Shown here in pieces: positions 35,796 to 44,995 of a DNA stretch of 64,000 nt (its first letter is position 1; every line of letters starts with the position of its first letter). The stretch covers positions 62,001-126,000 of the forward strand of contig NZ_WJBU01000012.1 of assembly GCF_009646335.1 (NCBI RefSeq), written 5' to 3'. The position numbers and the translations under genes are program-made. The notes under the pieces were generated by a model. That model did no database searches. It saw nothing but the letters and a program-made list of their open reading frames with translations, and was not told where the DNA came from. This DNA is from Caenimonas koreensis DSM 17982 (GTDB lineage: Bacteria > Pseudomonadota > Gammaproteobacteria > Burkholderiales > Burkholderiaceae_C).

Positions 35796-36385
35796 CGTGG
35801 CTTGGCCATCAGGTAGTTCAGTTGCGCCTTTGCTTCGGGCCATTCGCCGGCGGTCATGCTGTACATGACGGTGTCGCGCACAGTGCCGTCGCGGCGCGGC
35901 GCGTGGTGGCGCAGCACGCCGTCTTTTTTCGCGCCCAGCCGCTCGATCGCGCGCTGGCTCGCAAAGTTGAAGTTGTCCGTGCGCCAGCCCACGAGCTTCG
36001 CGCCCAGTGTTTCAAAGGCATGCGTCAGCAGCAACAGCTTGCACGATGTGTTCACGTGGCTGCGCTGCCAGCTCTGGCCGTACCACGTGTAGCCGATTTC
36101 GAGCCGTTCGATGGCGGGCACGATGTCGTGATAGCGCGTGGTGCCGATGACTTTGCCGCTCGCTTTGTCGCGCACCACAAAAGGCAGCATGTGGCCGTCG
36201 GCGAAGCCTTTGAGCGCGAAAGCCACATAGGCCGGCGCTTCCCCGGGGGCGGGCACGGAGGTGATCCGCAGGTTCCACAATTCGCCGTCCTGGGCGGCGG
36301 CTTCGATGCCGCCGACGTGGTCAGCGCTCATCGGCTCCAGCCGCACCAGCGGCGTTTCGAGCGTGCAGGGTTCTGGCTTGAGCAT
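35792..36385 (-). CDS. GNAT acetyltransferase, RimJ/RimL type
   Basis: 197 residues. Acetyltransferase_3-like: N-terminal LVRLEPMSADHVGGI, VIGTTRYHDIVPAIERLEIGYTW, the acetyl-CoA segment SWQRSHVNTSCKLLLLTHAF, and NFNFASQRAIERLGAKKDGVLR. RimJ/L-like enzymes acetylate protein N-termini or small amines; the substrate here is unknown. The N-terminal gly loop (QRSHVN) is more polar than the canonical RGxGxG, as often in this subgroup. Second gene of the moxR operon, 24 bp after moxR. Confidence 0.85.
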   Translation of the reverse strand: MLKPEPCTLETPLVRLEPMSADHVGGIEAAAQDGELWNLRITSVPAPGEAPAYVAFALKGFADGHMLPFVVRDKASGKVIGTTRYHDIVPAIERLEIGYTWYGQSWQRSHVNTSCKLLLLTHAFETLGAKLVGWRTDNFNFASQRAIERLGAKKDGVLRHHAPRRDGTVRDTVMYSMTAGEWPEAKAQLNYLMAKPR

Positions 36386-36409
36386 CGTGCGTGACGTATC
36401 AGGCGGGCA

Positions 36410-37264
36410 TCACCGGTTGTGGCGCTGCATGAACACGAGCTTTTCGAACAGGGTCACGTCCTGTTCGTTCTTCAGCAGCGCGCCCACCAGCGGCGGCACC
36501 ACCACCTTGTCGTCCTTGCTTTGCAGCGCCGCGAGGGGGATGTCTTCTGCGACGAGCAACTTCAGCCAGTCGAGCAGCTCGCTCGTCGAAGGCTTCTTCT
36601 TCAGGCCCGGCAAATTCCGCACGTCGTAAAACGTCTTCATCGCGAGCGTGAGCAGATCTTTCTTCAGGCCAGGGAAGTGCACGTCGACGATCTGCTTCAT
36701 CGTGTCGGCGTCCGGGAACTTGATGTAGTGGAAGAAGCAGCGGCGCAGGAATGCGTCGGGCAGCTCTTTCTCGTTGTTGGACGTGATGAACACGAGCGGG
36801 CGGTGCTTCGCCTTGACCAGCTCGCGGGTTTCGTACACATAGAACTCCATGCGGTCGAGCTCGCGCAGCAAGTCGTTCGGGAATTCGATGTCAGCCTTGT
36901 CGATCTCGTCGATCAGCAGTGCGACGGGCTGCTCCGCCGTGAAGGCCTGCCACAACACACCGCGGACGATGTAGTTATGGATGTCCTTGATCTTCTCGCC
37001 GCCGACGATGTCCTTGAGCTGCGAGTCGCGCAGGCGGCTCACGGCGTCGTACTCGTACAGGCCCTGCTGCGCCTTGGTGGTCGACTTGATGTGCCACTGC
37101 AAAAGTGGCATGCCGAGCGCCTGGGCGACTTCTTCGGCCAGCATGGTTTTGCCGGTGCCGGGTTCACCCTTGACGAGCAGGGGGCGCTGCAAGGTGATGG
37201 CAGCGTTGACGGCCAGCATCAGGTCTTGCGTGGCAACGTAGTTCTGGGAGCCTTGAAACTTCAT
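36410..37264 (-). CDS. MoxR-family AAA+ ATPase
   Basis: 284 residues from the ATG at 37264. Walker A GEPGTGKT, Walker B LLIDEIDKAD, sensor 1 FITSNNEKELPDAF, arginine finger region RRCFFHYI and a C-terminal lid helix bundle. MoxR proteins work with VWA proteins to remodel or activate metal enzymes; the VWA partner is three genes downstream in the same direction. First gene of this operon; divergent from the dihaem cytochrome gene across 96 bp. Confidence 0.92.
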   Translation of the reverse strand: MKFQGSQNYVATQDLMLAVNAAITLQRPLLVKGEPGTGKTMLAEEVAQALGMPLLQWHIKSTTKAQQGLYEYDAVSRLRDSQLKDIVGGEKIKDIHNYIVRGVLWQAFTAEQPVALLIDEIDKADIEFPNDLLRELDRMEFYVYETRELVKAKHRPLVFITSNNEKELPDAFLRRCFFHYIKFPDADTMKQIVDVHFPGLKKDLLTLAMKTFYDVRNLPGLKKKPSTSELLDWLKLLVAEDIPLAALQSKDDKVVVPPLVGALLKNEQDVTLFEKLVFMQRHNR

Positions 37265-37325
37265 GGATGACACTCGGGTGGGCAGACCGGGGAGAAAGGT
37301 GATGGGCCGGCGCGCAGACGCCGCA

Positions 37326-37331
37326 TATAAT
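37326..37331 (+). promoter_or_regulatory. -10 box (TATAAT) for cytochrome c gene
   Basis: Consensus TATAAT followed by CG, with a weak -35 (TGGGCC, 37303-37308) at 17 bp. Transcript start near 37338 gives a leader of about 23 nt. Confidence 0.5.
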
Positions 37332-37360
37332 CGAAGGTTGATTCGGATTGTGATCGCAAA

Positions 37361-38071
37361 ATGACCAAGTTGTTGACCACGCTTTTCGCCCTGACTGTCG
37401 CTTTCGTGACGGTGTCGGCCCAAGCACAAACCGCAGCGCCTGCTGCACCGGCGGCCCCAGCTGCAACGCCCGCGGCGAAGGCAGCCACCCCCAAGTCACT
37501 GGAAGCCAAGGCCGCCATGTGCATCGGCTGCCATGCGATCAAGGGCTACCACGCCACATTCCCTGAGGTCTATCGCGTACCGATGATCGCGGGACAGAAC
37601 GCGAAGTACATCGCCTCTGCCCTCACGGCTTACAAGAACGGTGACCGCAAGCATCCGACGATGCGCACCATTGCCGCCAGCCTGAGCGAGCAGGACATCA
37701 CCGATCTGGCTGCGTACTACGAGAGCGAAGGCAAGGCCGAACAGAAGACGCTGGCCGACAAGCCCAACGTGGAGCCGAACGCGCAAGTCTCGGGCCTCAT
37801 GCAAAAAGCAGCTTGCGTCTCGTGCCACGGTGCCAACTTCTCCAAGCCGATCGACCCGAGCTATCCCAAGATCGCGGGCCAGCACCCTGACTACCTGTTC
37901 GTTGCCCTGAAGGCTTACAAGACCGAAGGCAACCCGCAAGTGGGCCGCGCCAACGGCGTGATGGGCGCCATCGCCAAGCAGTTCACCAATGCCGAGCTCA
38001 AAGAGCTTGCCAACTATGTGGGCAAGCTCGACGGCGAGCTGGTCACCAAGCCCCAAAGCCGGATGCGCTGA
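37361..38071 (+). CDS. Dihaem cytochrome c4-type protein
   Basis: 236 residues. Sec signal peptide (LLTTLFALTVAFVTVSAQAQ) followed by an Ala/Pro linker, then two class I cytochrome c domains: haem sites CIGCH (Cys54, Cys57, His58) and CVSCH (Cys152, Cys155, His156), with MRTIAASLSEQDITDLAAYY after the first and KELANYVGKL after the second. Cytochrome c4 carries electrons in the periplasm, often to terminal oxidases. A strong terminator follows, so it is a single-gene transcript. Confidence 0.93.
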   Translation: MTKLLTTLFALTVAFVTVSAQAQTAAPAAPAAPAATPAAKAATPKSLEAKAAMCIGCHAIKGYHATFPEVYRVPMIAGQNAKYIASALTAYKNGDRKHPTMRTIAASLSEQDITDLAAYYESEGKAEQKTLADKPNVEPNAQVSGLMQKAACVSCHGANFSKPIDPSYPKIAGQHPDYLFVALKAYKTEGNPQVGRANGVMGAIAKQFTNAELKELANYVGKLDGELVTKPQSRMR

Positions 38072-38091
38072 ACCCGGCGCTTCGCAACGAC

Positions 38092-38114
38092 AAGGCCCCG
38101 CGCGGGGCCTTTTT
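38092..38114 (+). terminator. Rho-independent terminator after cytochrome c gene
   Basis: AAGGCCCC, loop GCGC, GGGGCCTT, then TTT; 20 bp after the stop codon. Confidence 0.9.
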
Positions 38115-38133
38115 CATTTTCAGCGGCGGGTTT

Positions 38134-38568
38134 CTAGTCCTTGGTGGCGCGCCTTTGCACGCAGGCGACGTAGGCATTCCCGTCCGGTGGCCGCCCCGAC
38201 CGCTGGCTCTCCCACAGCATCGTGCCCAGGCATTCCATCGCTTCATGGTGCGCGTCATGCACCGACCCACGGCGCGCAGCGAGCAATTCGACGGCCTGGC
38301 GGATGCCGCGAGGCTGGTCGATGGAGCATTGCTCGCTGATCGACAAGTGCATCGACAAATGCAAAAACGGATTTGTCTGGCCATCCGCGCCGTCGAACGA
38401 CTTGGCAACGGCTGCGTCTGCATCCGCCATTTCGGCGTCGTACTCCGGGTGTTCCGCCAGCCACTGGCCCGCCAGCGTCTGCAGCGCGTCCATGGGTTGC
38501 GCGTTGCGCTGTCTTGCATGCACATCGCAGAAGAAGCGGCGCACCTCTTCCTGGGAAGGATTGAACAT
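38134..38568 (-). CDS. DUF1841 family protein
   Basis: 144 residues from the ATG at 38568; the family begins MFNPSxxxVRRFFCD as here, so the 30-residue upstream extension is rejected. Conserved features: HPEYDAEMADA, NPFLHLSMHLSISEQ, ARRGSVHDAHHEAMECLG and LWESQRSGRPPDGNAYVACV. All-helical, cytoplasmic, His-rich in the middle. Function unknown; widespread in betaproteobacteria. It is divergent from the thiolase gene across 52 bp and convergent with the cytochrome c terminator. Confidence 0.85.
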   Translation of the reverse strand: MFNPSQEEVRRFFCDVHARQRNAQPMDALQTLAGQWLAEHPEYDAEMADADAAVAKSFDGADGQTNPFLHLSMHLSISEQCSIDQPRGIRQAVELLAARRGSVHDAHHEAMECLGTMLWESQRSGRPPDGNAYVACVQRRATKD

Positions 38569-38620
38569 AGGCGGCCAGCGTAGCACGCGAATAAACTCCC
38601 CGGAAACCGCGGAGACTTTC

Positions 38621-39826
38621 ATGACAACCCACGCCTTCATCTGCGATGCGATCCGCACGCCGTTTGGCCGCTATGGCGGCGCACTTTCATCGGTCCGTAC
38701 GGACGACCTGGCCGCCATCCCGCTGCGTGCCTTGATGGCGCGCAACCCGAATGTGGACTGGCAGGCCGTGACAGACGTGATCTACGGCTGCGCGAACCAG
38801 GCGGGCGAAGACAACCGCAACGTGGCGCATATGGCCAGCCTGCTGGCGGGGCTGCCGCTGGAGGTGCCCGGCGCCACGGTCAACCGCCTGTGCGGCTCAG
38901 GCCTCGATGCGATCGGCATTGCAGCGCGTGCCATCAAGTCAGGCGAGGCCACGCTGATGATCGCTGGCGGCGTCGAGAGCATGAGCCGCGCGCCGTTCGT
39001 GATGCCCAAAGCCGAGTCAGCTTTTTCACGCACGAATACCGTGTATGACACGACGATCGGCTGGCGCTTCATCAACAAGCTGATGAAGGAAAAATACGGT
39101 GTCGACTCCATGCCCGAGACTGCTGAAAATGTGGCGAGCGACTACAAGATCGAGCGCGAGGCGCAAGACCGCATGGCACTCGCTTCGCAAATGAAAGCAG
39201 TGGCCGCGCAGAAGGCCGGCTTCTTTGATGCGGAGATCACGCCCGTCACCATTGCGCAGAAAAAGGGCGATGCCATCGTCGTGTCAAAAGACGAGCATCC
39301 GCGCGAGACCAGCATGGAGTCGCTGGCCAGGCTCAAGGGCGTTGTCAGGCCCGATGGCACCGTCACCGCCGGCAACGCGAGCGGCGTGAACGATGGATCG
39401 TGCGCGCTGCTGATTGCCGACGAGCAGACGGCGGCCCGCTACGGCCTGACTGCGCGTGCCCGCATCGTGGGCATGGCGACAGCCGGCGTGCCGCCGCGCA
39501 TCATGGGTATCGGCCCTGCGCCTGCCACGCAGAAGGTGTTGGCACTCACAGGCCTCACGCTCGAGCAGCTCGACGTGATCGAGCTCAATGAAGCCTTTGC
39601 GGCGCAAGGGCTCGCCGTGTTGCGCACGCTCGGCCTGCGCGATGACGACGCGCGAGTCAACCCGAATGGTGGTGCCATCGCGCTTGGGCATCCGCTGGGT
39701 GCGTCAGGCGCACGCCTTGCCACCACGGCCGTCAATCAGTTGCACCGCACGGGCGGGCGCTATGCGCTGTGCACGATGTGTATCGGCGTCGGCCAGGGCA
39801 TCGCGCTGATTCTCGAGCGCGTCTGA
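38621..39826 (+). CDS. pcaF: 3-oxoadipyl-CoA thiolase
   Basis: 401 residues, the usual PcaF/PaaJ length. Cleaves 3-oxoadipyl-CoA to succinyl-CoA and acetyl-CoA at the end of the beta-ketoadipate or phenylacetate pathway. Nucleophile Cys91 in NRLCGSGLDA, His357 in GGAIALGHPLGASGAR, and Cys387 in CTMCIGVGQG. The segments DTTIGWRFINKLM and YGVDSMPETAENVA are typical of 3-oxoadipyl-CoA thiolases rather than acetoacetyl-CoA thiolases. No other catabolic gene is near, so the exact substrate is inferred from sequence alone. Confidence 0.88.
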   Translation: MTTHAFICDAIRTPFGRYGGALSSVRTDDLAAIPLRALMARNPNVDWQAVTDVIYGCANQAGEDNRNVAHMASLLAGLPLEVPGATVNRLCGSGLDAIGIAARAIKSGEATLMIAGGVESMSRAPFVMPKAESAFSRTNTVYDTTIGWRFINKLMKEKYGVDSMPETAENVASDYKIEREAQDRMALASQMKAVAAQKAGFFDAEITPVTIAQKKGDAIVVSKDEHPRETSMESLARLKGVVRPDGTVTAGNASGVNDGSCALLIADEQTAARYGLTARARIVGMATAGVPPRIMGIGPAPATQKVLALTGLTLEQLDVIELNEAFAAQGLAVLRTLGLRDDDARVNPNGGAIALGHPLGASGARLATTAVNQLHRTGGRYALCTMCIGVGQGIALILERV

Positions 39827-39838
39827 GCGGCTGGCCGG

Positions 39839-42800
39839 CTAAGCCGGCACCGGCTCGATGGCCAGCGCTTGCATGAGGGCGTCGAGCAGTTCGGCCAGTG
39901 GCGCTTCGAATTCAGCAAGCAGTGCCGACACGCGCGTGGCGTCTTCATGCTGCCTGAGCGCCAGCTCCAGCGCGTCTGCGCGTGTCTGCACCAGCGTCGC
40001 GCCTATGTTGGCGGCCACGCCCTTGGACGTGTGCGCGAGCCTTTCCGCCGTGGCCGTGTCGCCTGCATCAAGCGCATCGCGCAGTTCCTGCACCACGCTG
40101 GCTTGCCCGGCGCAGTACCGCCGCAGCATGGCCAGATACAGCGGCTTCTTGTTCATCATGTGCGACAGGCCAAGCCTGGTGTCGAGGCCGCTGACATTTT
40201 GTGGAATGCCGTCGGCGCCAAGCGAGGGGGCCCCTGGTGCAGGCGTCTGCGCAGCAGCGATGTGATCGTCTGCCGGCGCAATCCAGCGCGCCAGCACTGT
40301 TGCCAGCGCCTGCGGATCGATCGGCTTGACGATGAAGTCGTTCATGCCCGCCTCCATGCAATTGCGACGATCCTGCTCCATGGCGTTGGCTGTCATCGCG
40401 GCGATGGGGAGATCGGCCATGCCCGGCAGGCCGCGTATCGCGCGCGTGGCTGTAACGCCATCCATCACGGGCATCTGCATATCCATGAAGACCAGGGCGT
40501 AGCGGGTCTTCTGGACCATCTGCAGTGCCACGAGACCGTTGTCCGCGACGTCCACCGTGACGCCTGCGTCTTCCAGCATTTCGCGGGCGACTTGCTGGTT
40601 GATGTCGTTGTCTTCCACGAGCAGCACGCGGGCGCGACGGTGCGGTGCGCGCAGGTCGTCAGCAACTGCGACAGTGGTGGTGCCACGCGACGCGGGGCGG
40701 GAGCTGCCCAGTGCGCTCATCGTGGTGTCAAAGAGCAGCGAAGGCGTCACGGGTTTGACCAGCACATCGCGGATTCCGGCGTCGTGCGCTTCCTTGCGCG
40801 CCTCTTCGCGGCCATAGGCCGTCACCATCAGAACCATCGGAGGTGACTTCAGGCCGAGTGCGCGAATGCGTCGAGCCGTCTCCATGCCGTCGATGTCGGG
40901 CATGCGCCAGTCCAGGTACACCACGTCGTAGCCTTGCCCGCTGGCGGCGGCGCGCTGCACTTCATTGATGGCGGCCAGCCCGCTCGCCGAGCCGCCGGTC
41001 GTGAAGGTCATGCCCGTCAGCATCTCGGTGATCACGGCCCGCGCCTGGTCGTTGTCATCCACCACCAGCGCCCGACGGCCGCGCAGGTCGGGATTGGGCA
41101 GCAGCTCGCGCTTCCTGGCGGCGCTGATACCGACCCGGGCGCTGAACCAGAACGTGCTGCCCTTGCCGAATTCGCTTTCGACGCCGACATCGCCGTCCAT
41201 CAGGTCCACCAGCCGCTTGGAGATCGCCAGGCCCAGGCCCGTGCCGCCGAAGCGGCGCGTGGTGGATGAGTCGGCCTGCGAAAAACTCTGGAAGAGCCGG
41301 GACTTTTGCTCCGCGGTCAGGCCGATGCCGGTGTCGCGCACGCGAAAGTGCAGCAGCACGTCGGCATCCGTGCGTTCGCTGGCGCGAACCGAGATGACGA
41401 TCTCACCGCTCTGCGTGAACTTCACCGCGTTGTTCGAGAGATTCAGCAGGATCTGCCCGAGGCGCAGCGAATCGCCGATCAGGTGGCTCGGCACATCCGG
41501 CGCCACTTCGAACACCAGCTCCAGGCCTTTGGCATGGCACTTTTCGCTGATGACGCTGCTCGTGGTGTCCAGCAGCTTCTCGACTTCGAACTCGGCCTGC
41601 TCCAGGTCCATCTTGCCGGCCTCGACCTTGGAGAAGTCCAGGATGTCGTTGATCACGCCCAGCAGGTGCTGGCCCGAGGTCTGGACTTTGGTGATGTAGT
41701 CGCGCTGGCGCTCTGTGAGGTCTGTCTTGAGCACCAGGTGCGACAGGCCAATGACCGCGTTCATGGGCGTGCGGATTTCGTGGCTCATGTTCGCCAGGAA
41801 GTTCGACTTCATGCGCGTCGCTTCCTCGGCGATTTCCTTGGCATGGCGAATCTGCTCTTCCTGCCGGCGCCGCTCGGTAATGTTGCGGCTGATGCTCAGC
41901 ACGCCCTGCGCCTGGCCGTCTTCATCCCACAGCGGGGACACCACGGTGTCGTAGAGGACGCGCCGGCCATCGAACAATGTCACCCATTGCTCGCACGACT
42001 GCTCCTGCAGCAGCGCCCTCGTGCGGTCCTCGCAGGCCTGGATCTCACGTGCAACGTCGCTGGGGAACAGGTCGTGCGCAGTGAGGCCGCAGATCGATTC
42101 GGCGGTGCGGCCGACCATCGAGGCGAAGGCCGTGTTGCAGCGGATGTACCGCCCGTCACAGTCCTTGTAGACGATCACGTCTGAAATCGAGTTGATCAGG
42201 GTGGCGAGCGTGGCCTCCTGGCGGCGCTTGCCTTCTTCCGCGCGTTTGAGGGCAGTGACATCCCTGAAGGAGCAGATGTACATCGCTTCGCCCGCGCCCT
42301 GCGTCAGGAAGGCGGTGATCTCCACGTCGCGCAGGCTTGCGTCCTTGCGGCGATGCTGGGATTCGAATGTGACAGGGCGCTTGAATTTGTCGAGCGCCGC
42401 ATCCAGTGCCGGCAGTTCCGTCAGCTGGAACTTGCTGTCGAAATCCGTGAAGCACCGGCCCAGCAAATCGGCCTGCGTGTAGCCGAGGTGGCAGCACGCG
42501 GCAGGGTTGGCGTAGGTGACCTTGCAGGTGAGCCGGCTGAGCCAGATCATCGGGCCCGAGTTTTCAAGGACCAGATGGTTGAACATCATCTTGCCCTCGT
42601 AGCGAAGCCGCTCAGTCACATCGCGGAAGGTGATGATGCCGCCCACCGTGCGGCCATGCACGCGCTGCGGCGTGACATGGCGCTCCAGTGTGCGGCCATC
42701 CTTCAACGCGATGAAATGCAGCGATTCGCTGTCGGGGTTGAGCCGGCGCTGCGCAATGTGGTCGAGCAGCTCCTGCGGATTCGCCATCTGCTCGCACTGC

Positions 42801-43054
42801 AGCGCAATCACATCGGCGGCGCTCAGGTCGGCCAGTTTTTCTTCAGGAATGCGCCACATCTCGATGAAGCGGATGTTGAAGTACACCGACCCGTCTGAAA
42901 ATTGCTGGGTGAGGATGCCGTCGCTTGCGGAATCGAGCGTGGACACCAGCATGTCATGCGAGGCGCGCAGCGCTTCAAGTTCTCGAAGGCGAGCTTGCAG
43001 CTGTTGCTCGGATTCGGCCAGCGCGAGCGCAAGGTCGTTGACGGTTCTGTCCAT
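39839..43054 (-). CDS. Soluble multi-PAS hybrid histidine kinase
   Basis: 1,071 residues with no membrane segment. Order: coiled coil (1-35), PAS 1 (about 35-150), PAS 2 (160-270), PAS 3 (280-400), HisKA with His425 in NMSHEIRTPMNAVIG, HATPase (SNNAVKFT, RDTGIGL, FGGTGLGLAI), REC 1 with Asp715 in LDWRMPDIDG, REC 2 with Asp858 in MDMQMPVMDG, and a C-terminal Hpt with His1008 in AHTSKGVAAN. All phosphorelay residues are present, so it should be active as a four-step relay. No response regulator gene is adjacent. Its signal is cytoplasmic; PAS ligands cannot be told. Convergent with pcaF, 12 bp apart. Confidence 0.93.
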   Translation of the reverse strand: MDRTVNDLALALAESEQQLQARLRELEALRASHDMLVSTLDSASDGILTQQFSDGSVYFNIRFIEMWRIPEEKLADLSAADVIALQCEQMANPQELLDHIAQRRLNPDSESLHFIALKDGRTLERHVTPQRVHGRTVGGIITFRDVTERLRYEGKMMFNHLVLENSGPMIWLSRLTCKVTYANPAACCHLGYTQADLLGRCFTDFDSKFQLTELPALDAALDKFKRPVTFESQHRRKDASLRDVEITAFLTQGAGEAMYICSFRDVTALKRAEEGKRRQEATLATLINSISDVIVYKDCDGRYIRCNTAFASMVGRTAESICGLTAHDLFPSDVAREIQACEDRTRALLQEQSCEQWVTLFDGRRVLYDTVVSPLWDEDGQAQGVLSISRNITERRRQEEQIRHAKEIAEEATRMKSNFLANMSHEIRTPMNAVIGLSHLVLKTDLTERQRDYITKVQTSGQHLLGVINDILDFSKVEAGKMDLEQAEFEVEKLLDTTSSVISEKCHAKGLELVFEVAPDVPSHLIGDSLRLGQILLNLSNNAVKFTQSGEIVISVRASERTDADVLLHFRVRDTGIGLTAEQKSRLFQSFSQADSSTTRRFGGTGLGLAISKRLVDLMDGDVGVESEFGKGSTFWFSARVGISAARKRELLPNPDLRGRRALVVDDNDQARAVITEMLTGMTFTTGGSASGLAAINEVQRAAASGQGYDVVYLDWRMPDIDGMETARRIRALGLKSPPMVLMVTAYGREEARKEAHDAGIRDVLVKPVTPSLLFDTTMSALGSSRPASRGTTTVAVADDLRAPHRRARVLLVEDNDINQQVAREMLEDAGVTVDVADNGLVALQMVQKTRYALVFMDMQMPVMDGVTATRAIRGLPGMADLPIAAMTANAMEQDRRNCMEAGMNDFIVKPIDPQALATVLARWIAPADDHIAAAQTPAPGAPSLGADGIPQNVSGLDTRLGLSHMMNKKPLYLAMLRRYCAGQASVVQELRDALDAGDTATAERLAHTSKGVAANIGATLVQTRADALELALRQHEDATRVSALLAEFEAPLAELLDALMQALAIEPVPA

Positions 43055-43156
43055 CGGACCATGACACCATCGCCAGGCGCTGGCCGCTTAAGCAAATTGC
43101 CTAGTCAGGTTAAGGCAAAGGCAGGGCGGCAAAAGCCACGCCAGGCGCCCCAGGGT

Positions 43157-44995
43157 TCAGGAGCCGCCCCAGCCTCGGGGCTGATCGCTGCGTTCGCGGC
43201 GGCGCTTGTCGCTCTCGGCGCGCTCCTGCGCCATCTGCTCTTCGAGTTGCTGGCGGCCCTGCTTGACGACGGCGATGAGCTTGGCGCGGTCCTTGTAGTG
43301 CGGATACATCTTCTCGAACAGCTCGACGTTGTGGCGGCGAAAGCGCACGGCCAGGTTGCGCGCTTCGTGCGGTGGGTAGCCCAGCACTTCGAGCACCGTG
43401 CGCGCGCTGCGCAGGCTCGCTTCAAACACTTCGCGCTCCACCCGCGTGATGCCGCGGTCGCGAAGGCGGTTCCAGTGCGTCACGTCGCGCGCACGGGCAA
43501 TGAGTTCGAGGTGCGGGAAATGTTCGCGCGCGAGATCGGCAATTTCGAGCGATTGCTCGGTATCGTCCACCGCGATCACCATGATCTTCGCGGTGTCGGC
43601 GCCTGCGGTGCGCAGCAAGTCGAGCCGGGTCGCGTCCCCGTAGAACACCTTGTAGCCGAACGAGCGGGCCGCCTCGATCATGTCGGCATCGTGGTCGAGC
43701 ACCGTGGCCGAAATGCCCTGCGCCCCCAGCAGGCGGCCGATGATCTGCCCGTAGCGGCCGAAGCCCGCGATGATCACCGGCGCGTGCTGCTGCTCGCTGA
43801 TTTCGTCGAGCTGCGCCACGTTGCAGTAGGCCCATCGCGGCAACAGCAGCTTGTCGATCGCCACGAGCACCAGCGGACTCAGCAGCATGGAGACTGCGAC
43901 CGCGCCGATCAGCAACGACGATGTTTCAGGCTGCAGGATGTTTGCGCCCGTTGCCGCCTGGAACACCACGAAGGCGAATTCACCGCCTTGCGCGAGCAGC
44001 AGCGTGAACACCGGCCTTTCCTGCATGGGCAGGTTCATGCCGCGCGAAATGCCGTAGATCACCGCGCCTTTGACGGCCATGAAAGCCAGCACGATGATCG
44101 CCATGAGGCCGGGGGACTTCGCCAGCACGCCAAAGTCGATGCTCATGCCGACGGCGATGAAGAACAGGCCGAGCAAGAGCCCCTTGAACGGCTCGATGTC
44201 GGTCTCCAGTTCGCGGCGGTACTCGCTCTCGGCAAGCAGCACACCGGCCAGGAAGGCGCCAAGCGCCATCGACATGCCCACGAGCTGCATCAGCGCCGCA
44301 ATAGCCACCACCAGCAGCAATGAAGCCGCCGTGAAGATCTCCGGCGTCTTGCTCTTGGCGATCCAGCGCAGCAGCGGGCGCAGCAGAAGACGGCCACCCA
44401 CGACGATGCCCGCCACCACGCCGATGGCCTTGAGCGCTTCAAGCCAGGCGCTGCTGCCGGCATCGCTGCCGCCCGTGCTGCCCAGCAAGGGCAGCAGAGC
44501 GAGAATCGGGATGGCTGCCACGTCCTGGAAGAGAAGAATCGAAAAGCCCGCCTGCCCGCTCGACGTCGGCAGCAGGTTGCGCTCGCCCATCACTTGCAGG
44601 GCGATTGCCGTGGACGACAGCGCGAGCCCCAGCGAGGCCACCAGTGCAATTCGCCACGGCACGCCAGCCGCGATGGCGACGGCGCACAGGACCACCGCGC
44701 AGGCGGCGACCTGGGCTGTGCCCCAGCCGAAGATTGGCCGGCGCAAGGCCCAGAGGCGCTTGGCTTCCAGCTCCAGGCCGACCAGGAACAGCATCAGCAC
44801 CACGCCGAATTCGGCGAAATGGAGGATGTCCTGCACGTTGGTCACCAGCCTCAGCCCCCAGGGGCCGATGGCGATGCCGGCAGCGAGATAGCCAATGATC
44901 GACCCCAGGCCGAGCGCGCGCGAAAGCGGCACGGCAAAGACGGCTGCGCCCAGGTAGATCAGGCTGTTGGTGAGCCAGGCAGGTGCGTGTTCCAT
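43157..44995 (-). CDS. kefC: Monovalent cation:proton antiporter-2 (KefB/KefC type)
   Basis: 612 residues. About twelve membrane helices (starting LTNSLIYLGAAVFAVPLSRA) with the CPA2 signature FLVGLELEAKRLW and LSSTAIALQVMGER, followed by an RCK/TrkA-N domain at about 405-520 (VIIAGFGRYGQIIGRLLGAQ, YGDATRLDLLRTAGAD). Exports K+ and takes in H+ under glutathione-electrophile control in E. coli. A basic tail ends the protein. Its start overlaps the stop of the KefF-like gene by one base (TGATG), matching the usual KefC/KefF pairing. Confidence 0.92.
   Translation of the reverse strand: MEHAPAWLTNSLIYLGAAVFAVPLSRALGLGSIIGYLAAGIAIGPWGLRLVTNVQDILHFAEFGVVLMLFLVGLELEAKRLWALRRPIFGWGTAQVAACAVVLCAVAIAAGVPWRIALVASLGLALSSTAIALQVMGERNLLPTSSGQAGFSILLFQDVAAIPILALLPLLGSTGGSDAGSSAWLEALKAIGVVAGIVVGGRLLLRPLLRWIAKSKTPEIFTAASLLLVVAIAALMQLVGMSMALGAFLAGVLLAESEYRRELETDIEPFKGLLLGLFFIAVGMSIDFGVLAKSPGLMAIIVLAFMAVKGAVIYGISRGMNLPMQERPVFTLLLAQGGEFAFVVFQAATGANILQPETSSLLIGAVAVSMLLSPLVLVAIDKLLLPRWAYCNVAQLDEISEQQHAPVIIAGFGRYGQIIGRLLGAQGISATVLDHDADMIEAARSFGYKVFYGDATRLDLLRTAGADTAKIMVIAVDDTEQSLEIADLAREHFPHLELIARARDVTHWNRLRDRGITRVEREVFEASLRSARTVLEVLGYPPHEARNLAVRFRRHNVELFEKMYPHYKDRAKLIAVVKQGRQQLEEQMAQERAESDKRRRERSDQPRGWGGS

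Noticed and set aside
38222-38620. 133-residue N-terminal extension of the thiolase
   Set aside because: It lies over the DUF1841 gene on the other strand; thiolases start right before the DAIRTP motif.
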